From contig NZ_CP058559.1 of assembly GCF_014467015.1 (NCBI RefSeq), positions 2,480,001 through 2,544,000 of the forward strand: a stretch of 64,000 nt of DNA. Reading direction: 5' to 3'. The notes under the pieces are model-generated. The model ran no database searches. It was given only the letters and a program-made list of their open reading frames with translations, and had not been told where the DNA came from. This document shows, piece by piece, positions 1 to 9,057 of this stretch (position 1 is its first letter; every line of letters begins with the position of its first letter). The stretch comes from Alkalicella caledoniensis (GTDB lineage: Bacteria > Bacillota > Proteinivoracia > Proteinivoracales > Proteinivoracaceae). The position numbers and the translations under genes are program-made.

Positions 1-2
1 AC

Positions 3-1052
3 AGAGCAGTACAGATCGTAAGGGATACCAAGAAGGATAAAGAGGTAGTGCCAAACCTTATGAAGGGTTTTGAAATTGATGAAATTCAAGCTGAATTTAT
101 AGCAGATATCAAGCTGCGTAATTTCAACCAAGAATATATCTTAAACAAAACAAAAGATATAAAAGCCCTTGAAAAGGATATAAAGAATCTCGAGTCTACG
201 CTGAAAAACGAGGAAAAAGTAAAGAAAATAATAATCACTGAACTAGAGCAAGTAGCCGAAAAATATGGTAAACCCCGTAAAACTGAAATAATAGAGGAAA
301 AACATATAGAGGTAGTTACTGTGGAAAATCTTATAGAAGATTACAATGTAAAATTCTTTATAACCAGTGAAAACTATCTTAAAAAGATTCCCCTAACATC
401 ACTAAGGAGTAGCAGTAATGGCCAAAAGCTAAAGGACGACGATTTCATAACTCAAGAAATAGAAGGAACTAACAAATCAGAGCTACTGCTATTTTCCAAC
501 AAGGCCGTTGTTTATAAGGTTAGAGCATATGAATTGGAAGATAAAAAAACAAGCAGCTTAGGGGATTACCTGAAAAATTTATTAAACCTAGCTGATGACG
601 AAAGAATAATTTACATGGCTGTAACAGATGACTATACTGGATATATGCTCTTCTTCTACAAAAACGGGAAATGCGCCAAGATACCTTTAGAAAGTTACCA
701 AACAAAAACAAACAGGAAGCAGCTAGCAAATGCTTATTCAGATGATGAAAAACTCATACACATAGAACACATCAAAGAGGAAAAAGAACTAGTGGCAGCT
801 AGTAGTATTAAAAAGGTATTAGTATTTAACACCGGGGAAATTAGTCCGAAAACCACTAGAAATTCTGTTGGAGTGCAGGTGCTAAAACCTAAAAAAGGTA
901 GCTCACTGACAATGATTAAAGAACTGGACAAGGTTAACTTTAACAATATAGATTACTATAGAGGAAAGGTTGCCGCCATAGGAACTTTTCTGAAAAGAGA
1001 TGACTCCTTAGAAAAAGTGGAAGAGTTGACATTTGAAGGATTAGATGAATAA
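3..1052 (+). CDS. DNA topoisomerase subunit A (GyrA/ParC type), 3' part only
   Basis: This is the C-terminal third of a type IIA topoisomerase A subunit; the 5' part lies outside the window, and the frame is open from base 3. The first ~70 residues match the coiled-coil/tower segment of the family: FEIDEIQAEFIADIKLRNF resembles the usual IQAxAIxxMxLxxL pattern, followed by a charged helix rich in E and K. The remainder fits a degenerate GyrA-type beta-propeller, with repeated blades such as YMAVTDDYTGYMLFF and SSIKKVLVFNTGEISP. The product would bind and wrap DNA during supercoiling or decatenation. Clostridia often carry a second gyrA-like gene paired with a gyrB-like gene, so I cannot separate gyrase from topoisomerase IV here. 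A strong terminator follows directly. Confidence 0.85.
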   Translation, partial: RAVQIVRDTKKDKEVVPNLMKGFEIDEIQAEFIADIKLRNFNQEYILNKTKDIKALEKDIKNLESTLKNEEKVKKIIITELEQVAEKYGKPRKTEIIEEKHIEVVTVENLIEDYNVKFFITSENYLKKIPLTSLRSSSNGQKLKDDDFITQEIEGTNKSELLLFSNKAVVYKVRAYELEDKKTSSLGDYLKNLLNLADDERIIYMAVTDDYTGYMLFFYKNGKCAKIPLESYQTKTNRKQLANAYSDDEKLIHIEHIKEEKELVAASSIKKVLVFNTGEISPKTTRNSVGVQVLKPKKGSSLTMIKELDKVNFNNIDYYRGKVAAIGTFLKRDDSLEKVEELTFEGLDE

Positions 1053-1055
1053 CCA

Positions 1056-1086
1056 AAAACCCCTAGCATGAGTGCTAGGGGTTTGC
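1056..1086 (+). terminator. Intrinsic terminator after the topoisomerase gene
   Basis: Perfect 12-bp stem (AAACCCCTAGCA / TGCTAGGGGTTT) with a TGAG loop, starting four bases after the stop codon. The U-tract is short. The right arm core GTGCTAGGGGTTC occurs again at about 1188-1200, so this terminator seems to have been partly duplicated. Confidence 0.8.
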
Positions 1087-1122
1087 TGCGTAGTATACAA
1101 ACTCTACAAAGTGCATAGATAC

Positions 1123-1152
1123 TGTAGGGTGCAGGGCTCCGTACCTGCCCGG
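1123..1152 (+). repeat. Hairpin repeat copy R1 (divergent)
   Basis: Begins TGTAGGG and can fold through GCAGG / CCTGC. It resembles copies R2-R4 (1641, 22994, 23051) in overall design but has a longer loop and lacks the CTGAC end. It is the least certain member of the family. Confidence 0.45.
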
Positions 1153-1284
1153 ACCTGAGAGGAAAACCTATGTAAGTCACTCTGTTAGTGCTAGGGGTTC
1201 ATAAATTCAACAATTATCAAGATTAATAGTCACTAGTAACATTATTGTAATTATGCTAAAATTATGTCAAAAGGAAATGGGGGA

Positions 1285-1503
1285 ATGGGGATGAGTGATT
1301 CATTTTATGGTAGTGAAAGACATGGAATCATCTTGTTAGTGCAACTTATTATTGCAATACTTTATGCCATTATTGTACCTATCTGGGCATATATAGATGC
1401 AGAAAAAAGAGGAAAGGATGATCCTGGCACTGCAGCAGCGATAGTTTTCTTTGGGGGACCATTAGGATTAATATATTGGCTAAGTGTAAGGCCACCTAAA
1501 TAA
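1285..1503 (+). CDS. Small membrane protein of unknown function
   Basis: A 72-residue protein with one clear hydrophobic segment (about residues 14-35, IILLVQLIIAILYAIIVPIW), then a charged DAEKRGKDDPGT turn and a second, weaker hydrophobic stretch (AAAIVFFGGPLGLIYWL). The pattern YxDAxKRGxxxPxxxAxxxFFxGPxGLIxYW is typical of short two-helix inner-membrane proteins seen in many Firmicutes and Archaea, but I know no established function. An upstream in-frame ATG at 1264 has no ribosome binding site. AAAGGA at 1269-1274 favours ATG 1285, and ATG 1291 is also possible. It stands alone, followed by its own terminator. Confidence 0.65.
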   Translation: MGMSDSFYGSERHGIILLVQLIIAILYAIIVPIWAYIDAEKRGKDDPGTAAAIVFFGGPLGLIYWLSVRPPK

Positions 1504-1504
1504 T

Positions 1505-1536
1505 AAACAGATCTCAATTTTGAGGTCTGTTTATTA
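1505..1536 (+). terminator. Intrinsic terminator after the small membrane protein
   Basis: AACAGATCTCAA / TTGAGGTCTGTT stem with one G-T pair and a TTT loop, followed by TTATTACTTT. It begins right at the stop codon. Confidence 0.7.
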
Positions 1537-1589
1537 CTTTAAACCTAAAGGAAAGAACATAATAGACACTGATAACACAGATAATCACG

Positions 1590-1774
1590 ATTTAAATGCC
1601 CACAGTAAAAAAGTGAAGTATTGTCCTAGCTTTCCTCCTTTGTAGGGGGCACTCTTGTAGTGCCCTGACAGTATGAAAGCACTAGCAGGTTTTGAATGTC
1701 AAGATGGTACAAAAGCAACCCCTACTAAACTTTATATCTATCCATAAATTTAAATGCCCGTAAAGATTGTGAAG
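1590..1774. repeat. Imperfect direct repeat pair flanking hairpin repeat R2
   Basis: The segments at 1590-1617 and 1749-1774 both start TTTAAATGCCC and both end GTGAAG, with a GTAAA in between. They flank about 130 bp that contain the R2 hairpin. This could be a duplicated insertion target or an old tandem duplication; no transposase is present. Confidence 0.4.
1641..1669 (+). repeat. Hairpin repeat copy R2
   Basis: TGTAGGG, then stem GGCACT, loop CTTGT, stem AGTGCC, then CTGAC. The flanks and loop match copies R3 and R4 at 23 kb while the stem bases differ and still pair. Confidence 0.7.
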
Positions 1775-1899
1775 ACAACAGTCACTGATATAATAAAAGA
1801 TTAATTGACACTGCGGAAGCAGATATGACCATTTTACAGTTATTCAAAGTTCTACCGCGTAAATCGGCCATTGATTTCAAACATATAGAAGGAAATTAA
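1744..1899 (+). pseudogene. Possible decayed coding remnant
   Basis: The frame ending at the TAA at 1897-1899 reads IDTAEADMTILQLFKVLPRK and then SAIDFKHIEGN. Continuing upstream in the same frame it crosses a single TGA at 1786-1788 preceded by LNARKDCEDNSH. The residue composition looks like real coding sequence, but there is no start or ribosome binding site, and I do not recognise the family. It could equally be chance. The adjacent direct repeats suggest local rearrangement. Apart from this and the repeats I see nothing else in 1537-1952. Confidence 0.25.
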
Positions 1900-1952
1900 C
1901 ACTAAGTATTGAATATTATAATAAATGGTTAGTTAACTAAGGGGGGACTACA

Positions 1953-2117
1953 ATGAATACAAAATACTTAACTATAACAACGGCAATACTGGGATTTGTA
2001 GCTTTTGGATTGAGTATGATCTTTGTAAATCAAATTCCTATAATCACACTAGTTGGTATAGCCGGTTTTGTATGTTTCACTTATTCGGTCTATAAACTAG
2101 TGGAGTATAAATTCTAA
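1953..2117 (+). CDS. 54-residue two-helix membrane protein, unknown function
   Basis: An ATG at 1953 is preceded by a GGGGGGA ribosome binding site. The 54-residue product has two hydrophobic helices: about residues 8-27 (TTAILGFVAFGLSMIFV) and 29-49 (PIITLVGIAGFVCFTYSVY), with short charged ends (MNTKY and KLVEYKF). The clean initiation signal and the two well-formed helices support a real gene. No family is recognised. It lies tail-to-tail with the BASS transporter, only 12 bp from that gene's stop codon and with no obvious terminator between them. Confidence 0.55.
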   Translation: MNTKYLTITTAILGFVAFGLSMIFVNQIPIITLVGIAGFVCFTYSVYKLVEYKF

Positions 2118-2129
2118 TTTGATTAAAAT

Positions 2130-3056
2130 CTATTTATCTTTTCTGTTCCAGTAAGTTGCTAATGCCGTTCCTGATATATTATGCCACACACTGAATAGTG
2201 CTCCTGGCAAAGCTGCTAGGGGTCCGAAGTGAACAGTTGCCAACGAAACTGCAAGTCCTGAGTTTTGCATGCCAACCTCCAAGGTAATAGCTCTAACCTT
2301 ATCTTCATCTATCTTGAAGAATCTCCCTATGGAGTAACCTAAAAGAAGTCCTAATAGATTATGCAATACCACTACTAAGAAAACTAAAGCTCCAGAAGTA
2401 AAGATTCGCTCAGAATTAGCACCGATTATGGCACCAACTATTACTAGTATAGTAACCACAGACACTAAAGGTAGAACTTTAAGGCTTGTTTCGACATAGT
2501 TTCTAAAAAGCTTCCTAGTAAATATACCTAAAACTACAGGGATAAGAACTATTTTTAGTATATCTACAAATAAGGCCGATGCAGAGACTGGTAGCCACTG
2601 TCCCGCAAAAATTAACATAATGAGTGGTGTTAAAAAAGGGGCAAGAATTGTGGAAATAGATGTCATAGTAACGGAAACTGGGACGTTGCCACGGGCTAAA
2701 TAAGTTATAACATTTGAAGCTGTACCCCCTGGACAAGCACCAAGCAATATTACACCTATGGCAAGTTCGGGATCGAGATTAAAAACCTTGGCAATCAAGA
2801 ACGCCACAAGTGACATAACAACAAACTGTGCTAAAACTCCCACTAAAATAGCCTTAGGTTGAAGTAAAACCAGTTTGAAATCTTCACCCTTTAGTGTCAT
2901 GCCCATTCCAAACATGATTACACCTAAAAACAAAGGTATATGTGGTAATGACCATGCAAAGGTAGAAGGGTTTAAAATACCTATAATAGAAACGAAAATG
3001 ATCCATACAGAAAAATATTTGCCAGCAATACTACTTAACTTTTCTAAAATCTTCAC
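2130..3056 (-). CDS. Bile acid:sodium symporter (BASS) family transporter
   Basis: A 308-residue, roughly 10-helix integral membrane protein of the BASS/SBF fold. Family hallmarks are the LLGACPGGTASNVITYLA segment (about residues 103-121), which corresponds to the conserved GCxPGGxxSNxxT motif of the Na+-site crossing helix, and the later EVGMQNSGLAVSLA segment (about 258-272). Members import organic anions such as bile acids, ketopantoate/pantothenate precursors or 2-keto acids using sodium. The bacterial substrate cannot be read from the sequence. The start is a GTG with AGGAGG nine bases upstream. It is monocistronic on the minus strand, with no related enzyme next to it. Confidence 0.88.
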   Translation of the reverse strand: MKILEKLSSIAGKYFSVWIIFVSIIGILNPSTFAWSLPHIPLFLGVIMFGMGMTLKGEDFKLVLLQPKAILVGVLAQFVVMSLVAFLIAKVFNLDPELAIGVILLGACPGGTASNVITYLARGNVPVSVTMTSISTILAPFLTPLIMLIFAGQWLPVSASALFVDILKIVLIPVVLGIFTRKLFRNYVETSLKVLPLVSVVTILVIVGAIIGANSERIFTSGALVFLVVVLHNLLGLLLGYSIGRFFKIDEDKVRAITLEVGMQNSGLAVSLATVHFGPLAALPGALFSVWHNISGTALATYWNRKDK

Positions 3057-3256
3057 ACTAAATGAAGCCTCCTAATAATATAATATAATAACTATATAAA
3101 TTTTATCTAAAACAAGCACATTGTCAATATAAAGTTTTATATGCAAACTATCTTCAACAAAATCATTGAAGCCTTACTAGTTTTATAGTAGAATTAATAG
3201 GTAATCGAAATAATTTGTCGATACTTAAAAATTCTCAACGTAAGGGGAAATGCTAA

Positions 3257-5029
3257 TTGAAAAAGAAATCTGTTGTTAAGATTTTATGGCGTGTGGGGTT
3301 GGAAGCAAGAAAATATAAGTTCCATCTAATAGTTGCCATGTTGAGTACTTTGGCCCTAACGGCAGTTAACCTATCTGCCCCAAGGGTGTTAACAAGTATG
3401 ACTGCCATGGTGGAGCAGGGAATCTCCCAAGACCAACTTGGGGATATTGGAAAACTGACCCTAATTTTACTAGGCCTTTATCTCTTTAAAATAACCTTTA
3501 GGTTTATGGCTAGCTACCTATCCCATAAAGCTGCTTGGCAACTAGTAGAAGATATGCGTATGAAGGTATATAACAAAATTCAAGGTTTTTCCATGAGCTT
3601 TTTCCATGACAAGCAAACCGGTGATTTAATGAGCCGTGTAGTTAATGATACGGCTACATTCGAGCTTCTTTACGCTCACATCATACCAGAAACAGTGACA
3701 AATGTAGTTACTCTAGTGGGAGTTACTGTTATATTACTATCAATAAACTTTAGGCTTGCCCTGTTAACAGCTATACCTATACCATTTATTTTAATATGTT
3801 CATGGATTTTTGCTACTAAAGTACGCCCAAATTTTAGGGTTATGCAAAAATCCTTAGCTGGCCTTAACTCCCAATTGCAAGATAACATTTCAGGTATAAA
3901 GGAAATACAAGCATTTGGTCAACAAGATAGAGAAACTGCTAGGGTAGAGAAAAAAGCATCCATCTTTACCAGTAGTATGCTTAAAGCCCTAAAGCTTAGT
4001 GCAGTTTATCATCCTAGTGTTGAGTTTATAACGTCCATAGGTACAATAATGGTTGTAGGTTTCGGTGGTTATTTTGCATATCAAGGACAGATATCCGTAT
4101 CTGATATTGTAGGGTTCTTGTTATATCTTTCATTATTCTATGCACCTATTTCCGGTATAGCTAACCTTTTAGAACAGGCTCAACAAGCTTTAGCAGGAGC
4201 TGAAAGGGTACTGGATATTCTAGATACACCCAATGATATAATTGATGAGCCTGGTGCAAAGGATTTATCTGATGTAAAAGGTGAAATAGAGTTTGATAAT
4301 GTAAGCTTTCACTATATTGAGGAAAGTCCTATATTAAAAAATGTCAGCTTTACAGCAGAACCAGGAAAGATGATAGCCCTTGTTGGGCCTACAGGTGTAG
4401 GTAAGTCAACTACAACTCAATTAGCTGCTAGATTCTATGAGCCAATAGAAGGAACTATTAGAATAGATGGTAATGACCTTCGTTCAATCAAATTGCAAAG
4501 TTTAAGATCACAAATTGCCATGGTACTACAAGATACATTTTTGTTCAATGGTACTATAGCAGAAAATATAGCTTATCCCCGTCAACATGTGGAGATGGAT
4601 GAAATAATTGAGGCAGCTCGTATAGCAAGGATTCATGATGATATTATGCAGATGCCAAATAAATATGAAACTAAAATAGGAGAGAGGGGTATAAAGCTCT
4701 CCGGTGGACAAAAGCAAAGGTTATCTATTGCAAGGGCAATCTTATGTAAGGCCCCTGTGTTAATACTTGATGAAGCTACAGCATCGGTGGATGTTGAAAC
4801 AGAAGCTCATATCCAACAGGCAATTAACGACCTAGCTGGAACAAGAACAATCATTGCCATAGCCCATCGTTTATCCACAGTTAGGAAAGCTGACCAAATA
4901 CTAGTTTTCGAAAACGGAGAAATAGTTCAGCGGGGGAACCATGATCAACTAATGGCACAAGAAGGACTGTATCGTCGCATGTGTATCGCCCAAGAAAAAG
5001 GAGCAAAACTAGAAGAAGAGATAGCATAA
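3257..5029 (+). CDS. ABC exporter, fused membrane and ATPase domains (MsbA/LmrA type)
   Basis: A 590-residue half-transporter. Residues ~20-310 form the six-helix exporter membrane domain, with the intracellular coupling helix ending in DKQTGDLMSRVVNDT. Residues ~340-575 form the nucleotide-binding domain: Walker A GPTGVGKST (~377-385), Q-loop LQDTF, signature LSGGQKQR (~481-488), Walker B LILDEATAS (~501-509) and switch histidine IAHRLST. All catalytic motifs are intact, so it should be an active homodimeric exporter of lipid, drug or peptide. The start codon is TTG with AAGGGG upstream. It is alone between its promoter region and a perfect terminator hairpin, and nothing nearby indicates its substrate. 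Confidence 0.9.
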   Translation: MKKKSVVKILWRVGLEARKYKFHLIVAMLSTLALTAVNLSAPRVLTSMTAMVEQGISQDQLGDIGKLTLILLGLYLFKITFRFMASYLSHKAAWQLVEDMRMKVYNKIQGFSMSFFHDKQTGDLMSRVVNDTATFELLYAHIIPETVTNVVTLVGVTVILLSINFRLALLTAIPIPFILICSWIFATKVRPNFRVMQKSLAGLNSQLQDNISGIKEIQAFGQQDRETARVEKKASIFTSSMLKALKLSAVYHPSVEFITSIGTIMVVGFGGYFAYQGQISVSDIVGFLLYLSLFYAPISGIANLLEQAQQALAGAERVLDILDTPNDIIDEPGAKDLSDVKGEIEFDNVSFHYIEESPILKNVSFTAEPGKMIALVGPTGVGKSTTTQLAARFYEPIEGTIRIDGNDLRSIKLQSLRSQIAMVLQDTFLFNGTIAENIAYPRQHVEMDEIIEAARIARIHDDIMQMPNKYETKIGERGIKLSGGQKQRLSIARAILCKAPVLILDEATASVDVETEAHIQQAINDLAGTRTIIAIAHRLSTVRKADQILVFENGEIVQRGNHDQLMAQEGLYRRMCIAQEKGAKLEEEIA

Positions 5030-5065
5030 ACAAAGTCGCCGAAAGGTAATACTCCATAGAAAGCT

Positions 5066-5112
5066 CGCAAATAACCCATTACCCACAAAGGTAATGGGTT
5101 ATTTGCGTATTT
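5066..5112 (+). terminator. Intrinsic terminator after the ABC exporter
   Basis: Perfect 18-bp stem (5066-5083 with 5090-5107) around a six-base loop, followed by T-rich DNA. It is one of the longest perfect hairpins in the window. Confidence 0.8.
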
Positions 5113-5239
5113 ATATTTCATTTTTTTATATTAGATATTTCTAATTTCAGATACTAGAGCATATACGTTATAAAAAGAATGTGGGTTTATTCTAAGAAAA
5201 GGCTTATTCTTATTTGTGCTATTATGGAGGGATTAGTAG

Positions 5240-7324
5240 ATGAGGTACTTCGCAAAGATATTAGTGGAAAAAAGAAAGATAATAATGTTTATTTTTTTAA
5301 TAATTTCAATTATAAGTATTTTTTTAATACCTTTAGTAGGAATCAATTATGACCTAAGTGCTTACTTACCAGAAAGAAGTAATACTAGAGAGGCAATGGG
5401 TATAATGCAGAAAGAGTTCTCCCTAACAAGCCACGCACAGGTGATGGTGGAGGATATCTCAGTTTCAGAAGCTGTATTGATTAAAGGGCAAATTGAACAA
5501 GTTGAAGGAGTAAAGAGTGTTATTTGGCTTGATGACTTAGTGGATGTATATCAGCCACTGGAAATACATCAGAGCAAAGTGGCGGAAAACTATTACAAAG
5601 ATAGGGTAGCCCTTTTTCAAGTGGAATTTAGTGAAGATGAATACAGCTTACAAACAGGAAAAGCTATAGAGGAACTAAAAGAAGTTGTTGGGGAAAGGGC
5701 ATTGCTAAGGGGCACAGCTGTTAGGTCAAAAGCTCTGAGGGAAAGCACTCTTGAGGAAGTCTTTTTTATTACCATTTTTGTTGTGCCAATTTTTCTTCTT
5801 ATACTAGTGATAACAACGAGATCGTGGTTTGAGCCTGTGATATACCTATTTGTCATAGGTATATCTGTAATAATTAACATGGGAACAAACCTTTTATTTG
5901 GGGAGATCTCCTTCATAACATTATCCAGTGCATCGGTGTTGCAGCTGGCCCTTTCCATGGACTACTCCCTATTCTTAATGCATAGGTTTAGTGAGGAACG
6001 TGAGAAGGGGTTAGATTTAAGGGAGGCCATGGTAAAGGCTATTACAAAATCATTTTCATCCTTGGCAGCTAGCTGCCTCACAACAGTAGCTGGGTTTGTG
6101 GCCCTTATGTTTATGCGCTATAGGATAGGTCTAGACATGAGCTTGGTTTTAGGCAAAGGGATAATCCTTAGCCTAATCAGTGTTATTTTTCTTTTGCCCA
6201 GTGTTACCATATTATCAGATAGAATTATTCAACGCACATACCACGGCTCCTTTTTGCCATCCCTAGGAATAATTGCAAATGGGATACTAAAAAAAGGAGT
6301 CCCTGGTCTAGTAATAGTAGGACTACTTGTTATACCAGGGTATTTTGCCCAAAGCTCAAATACATTTGTTTATGGGGAAAGCGCCGTAATAGAGGATGAA
6401 GATAGCATAGTAGGGAGTCACCAACAACAAATAGAGGCTAAATTTGGTGTAGATAACCCAATGATACTTTTATTACCCCCAAGTGATAGAGGGAAGGAAA
6501 ATGAATTAGTCAAAGCTTTAATGGAGAAAGAGTACATATCTTCAATACATTCACTTGTAACCCTAGTAGACCCTTATATACCTAAGGAGGTAATACCTAG
6601 GGGTGTGCTTGATAATTTTTTAACCCAAAGCTATAGTAGAATGGTTTTAGCACTAGATGTACCAGTTGAAAGTGAAATAACTTTCTTGGCAGTGGAGGAT
6701 TTGAAGGGAATGGTCCATGATTACTACGGTGAGGGTTATTATTTATTAGGTTCATCGGCCAGTGTTGCTGAAATAAAAGATTTAGTAGATAAGGATTTTA
6801 CAATGGTAGATATTATATCTGTTGTGGCTGTTGCATTCATAATGATGATTGCATTTCGTTCATTATCCTTACCGATTTTACTAGTCCTAGTGATAAAATC
6901 AGCTATTTGGATTAACATGTCAGTACCTTATTTCATGGATAGGTCACTATCCTTTGTTGGTTATATGATAGTTAGTGCAGTTCAACTAGGAGCAACAATA
7001 GATTACGCCATATTATTGTCTAATAGATATATGGATAATAGAAGAATAATGGAAAAGAAAGAAGCTGCCATTCAAGCCTTGGAAAATTCAGGTTGGTCTA
7101 TCATAACTTCAGCTTTAATTCTTTTTGTAGCGGGTATGGGTGTATATATAATTTCGACAGTAGGAGAGGTTTCTGAGATGGGGCTTCTAATAGGTAGAGG
7201 TGCCTTGCTAAGTGGTTCAATGGTTTTTATTGTATTGCCACAATTGTTAGTAATATTTGACCCTCTGATAGTAAAGACCACTGTCAGATGGAAACATAAC
7301 ATAGAAAATGGAGAGGAGATTTAG
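5240..7324 (+). CDS. MMPL/RND-family membrane protein
   Basis: A 694-residue protein with the duplicated layout of the MMPL/RND superfamily: one N-terminal helix (residues 13-34), an extracytoplasmic domain, a six-helix bundle (~170-330), then the same pattern again. The intramembrane acidic motifs of the proton relay are present in both halves: LSMDYSLFLMHRF and GATIDYAILLSNRY. Proteins of this type move lipids or other hydrophobic compounds across the Gram-positive membrane, and the substrate is unknown here. The next gene starts four bases after the stop and encodes a frameshifted YhgE-like partner, so the two form one transcription unit. The start ATG has GGAGGG upstream. Confidence 0.88.
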   Translation: MRYFAKILVEKRKIIMFIFLIISIISIFLIPLVGINYDLSAYLPERSNTREAMGIMQKEFSLTSHAQVMVEDISVSEAVLIKGQIEQVEGVKSVIWLDDLVDVYQPLEIHQSKVAENYYKDRVALFQVEFSEDEYSLQTGKAIEELKEVVGERALLRGTAVRSKALRESTLEEVFFITIFVVPIFLLILVITTRSWFEPVIYLFVIGISVIINMGTNLLFGEISFITLSSASVLQLALSMDYSLFLMHRFSEEREKGLDLREAMVKAITKSFSSLAASCLTTVAGFVALMFMRYRIGLDMSLVLGKGIILSLISVIFLLPSVTILSDRIIQRTYHGSFLPSLGIIANGILKKGVPGLVIVGLLVIPGYFAQSSNTFVYGESAVIEDEDSIVGSHQQQIEAKFGVDNPMILLLPPSDRGKENELVKALMEKEYISSIHSLVTLVDPYIPKEVIPRGVLDNFLTQSYSRMVLALDVPVESEITFLAVEDLKGMVHDYYGEGYYLLGSSASVAEIKDLVDKDFTMVDIISVVAVAFIMMIAFRSLSLPILLVLVIKSAIWINMSVPYFMDRSLSFVGYMIVSAVQLGATIDYAILLSNRYMDNRRIMEKKEAAIQALENSGWSIITSALILFVAGMGVYIISTVGEVSEMGLLIGRGALLSGSMVFIVLPQLLVIFDPLIVKTTVRWKHNIENGEEI

Positions 7325-7327
7325 CTT

Positions 7328-9018
7328 ATGAGGGCAAATGTTTTGAAAGTATTATCCCTTTCATTTAGTATTCTTTTAGTGGTGGGAAGTTTGTTTTTTT
7401 CTCCCACTCAATTAAAGGTATTTGCTAATGAAACTGTTGTAGAAAATGTATTGCCACTTACCCCTAAGGATGAGACAGTTTATGGGATATTAGATAATTA
7501 CGGATCAGTAGAATCTGTCTATGTTGTTAACTATTTTAGGGTTCCTGTAAATGGAACTTACATTGATTATGGAGAATATGAATATGTGGAAAACATGACA
7601 AATACTGTTAAAGAAATTATCAACGGTGATGAAATAAAGTGGACACTAAATAAGAACCCAGAGGGGTTTTACTATAAAGGAAAGATGTTATCTAAAGAGC
7701 TTCCTTGGCAAGTAGATATAGGCTATAAACTAAATGGAGCTAAGCTACTGTCAAAGAGTTAGGTGGAGCCTCAGGGGTTGTGGAAATATCCATAAGGGTT
7801 TTGCCAAATGACAATTCTCACAGTTATTTTCTTGACAATTACGTGATGCAAATACAGCTTCCCGTGGATCAAAGGGTGGTTAGCATCATAGATGCCCAAG
7901 AAGCGAATATAGTGGTGACAGGTAAAAATGCCACCTTAAGCTATACCATTATGCCCCACGACACTGGGGAATATAGAATCATGCTTGAATCCGAAAAATT
8001 TCAGCTGGATAGCTTTAACTTAGTTGTGTCACATTTTGAACTTGCATTAGGTATAGATCAAGGGGAAATAAATCAAGGTATTCATGGTCTTAGTAACGGA
8101 ATGTATGAAATGATACAGGGGACTAATAATCTTCAAAAGGGTATGGTGGATTTCTCCCAAGGTATTGGGGATTTGACAAGGGGAGTAACCCTGCTGAACT
8201 CTAATGGTAAATATATAATAGACGGAATGGTTAACTACCAAAATGGAATTATTGAATTTGACTCATCAATAAGTGAGCTGGTTAAAGGCTCCGAGGGAAT
8301 CAATGAAGGATTAAGTAAAGTTGCATCAGAGGGAAAACCACTTTTGAAGGGATATGAACAAGTGGCAGAAGGTATAGGCAAATATATGCCATGTCCTGAG
8401 ACAATGCAATACCTTAGACTAGCTGCAAAATATTCTGATAGTACGAACCCAATTCAAGCACACATGGGAATGTTAGCAGAGATTGTACTCCAACAATTAA
8501 CTCAAATAGAAGAACTGTATAATGGTCTTAATATGTTAAATCAAGGACTAGGCAATTACATGGGGGGGGTTTCTGAGATAGCAGAGCAATACGATTCTTT
8601 TCATAGTGGGCTTTTAATGTTACCAGCTGCCACTGAACAAATGAATATAGGCTTTCAGTTGCTTTTAGATGGGAATAAAGATTTTATAGGGGGATTTAGC
8701 CCCATAAATGATGGATTGGCACAGATTGATAAGGGGTTTAAAGATGTTCCCCAAAATGTTGGAAACCTGCTAAAGGGGCAGGAAAAAGTTAAGGGCGGAA
8801 TTGATGAGGCAGGACAGCTTATAAACGACTTTTTCGGAGATAAGAATGACGCAGAACCTGTGTCATTTGTAGCTCCTGAAAGGGGATTAGTTAATACAGT
8901 ACAGTTCGTGTTAACTACCCCAAGTATAGAACCTCAAATCAAGGGGGAAGAAGCTATAGATACAAGTGGTGGAGGAAAGGGTTTCATAGGTAGATTTTTG
9001 GATTTGTTTCGAAAATAA
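7328..9018 (+). pseudogene. YhgE-like secreted repeat protein, frameshifted
   Basis: Two frames together make one protein. The first (7328-7762) has a signal-peptide-like N-terminus and ends early at TAG 7760. The second is open from 7744 and continues with KELGGASGVVEISIRVLPND. Adding one A to the AAA run at 7753-7755 joins them as ...KLLSKELGGASGVVEI, the normal sequence of this family. The middle of the protein (about 8040-8800) contains degenerate GLxxLxxGxxxL pseudo-repeats as in YhgE/Pip-like proteins, and it ends ERGLVNTVQFVLTTPSIEPQ plus a basic tail with no C-terminal membrane segment. Such proteins accompany MMPL transporters in Clostridia and are probably surface accessory factors. 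It is either a real recent mutation or a homopolymer sequencing error. Confidence 0.8.
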
Positions 9019-9054
9019 CAATTAGCCCCCTATTGATCCATAGGGGGCTAATTG
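9019..9054. terminator. Bidirectional terminator between convergent units
   Basis: Near-perfect stem CAATTAGCCCCCTAT / ATAGGGGGCTAATTG with a six-base loop. It sits exactly between the stop codon of the YhgE-like gene (plus strand) and the reconstructed stop of the M24 peptidase gene (minus strand, 9058). Confidence 0.8.
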
Positions 9055-9057
9055 CTA

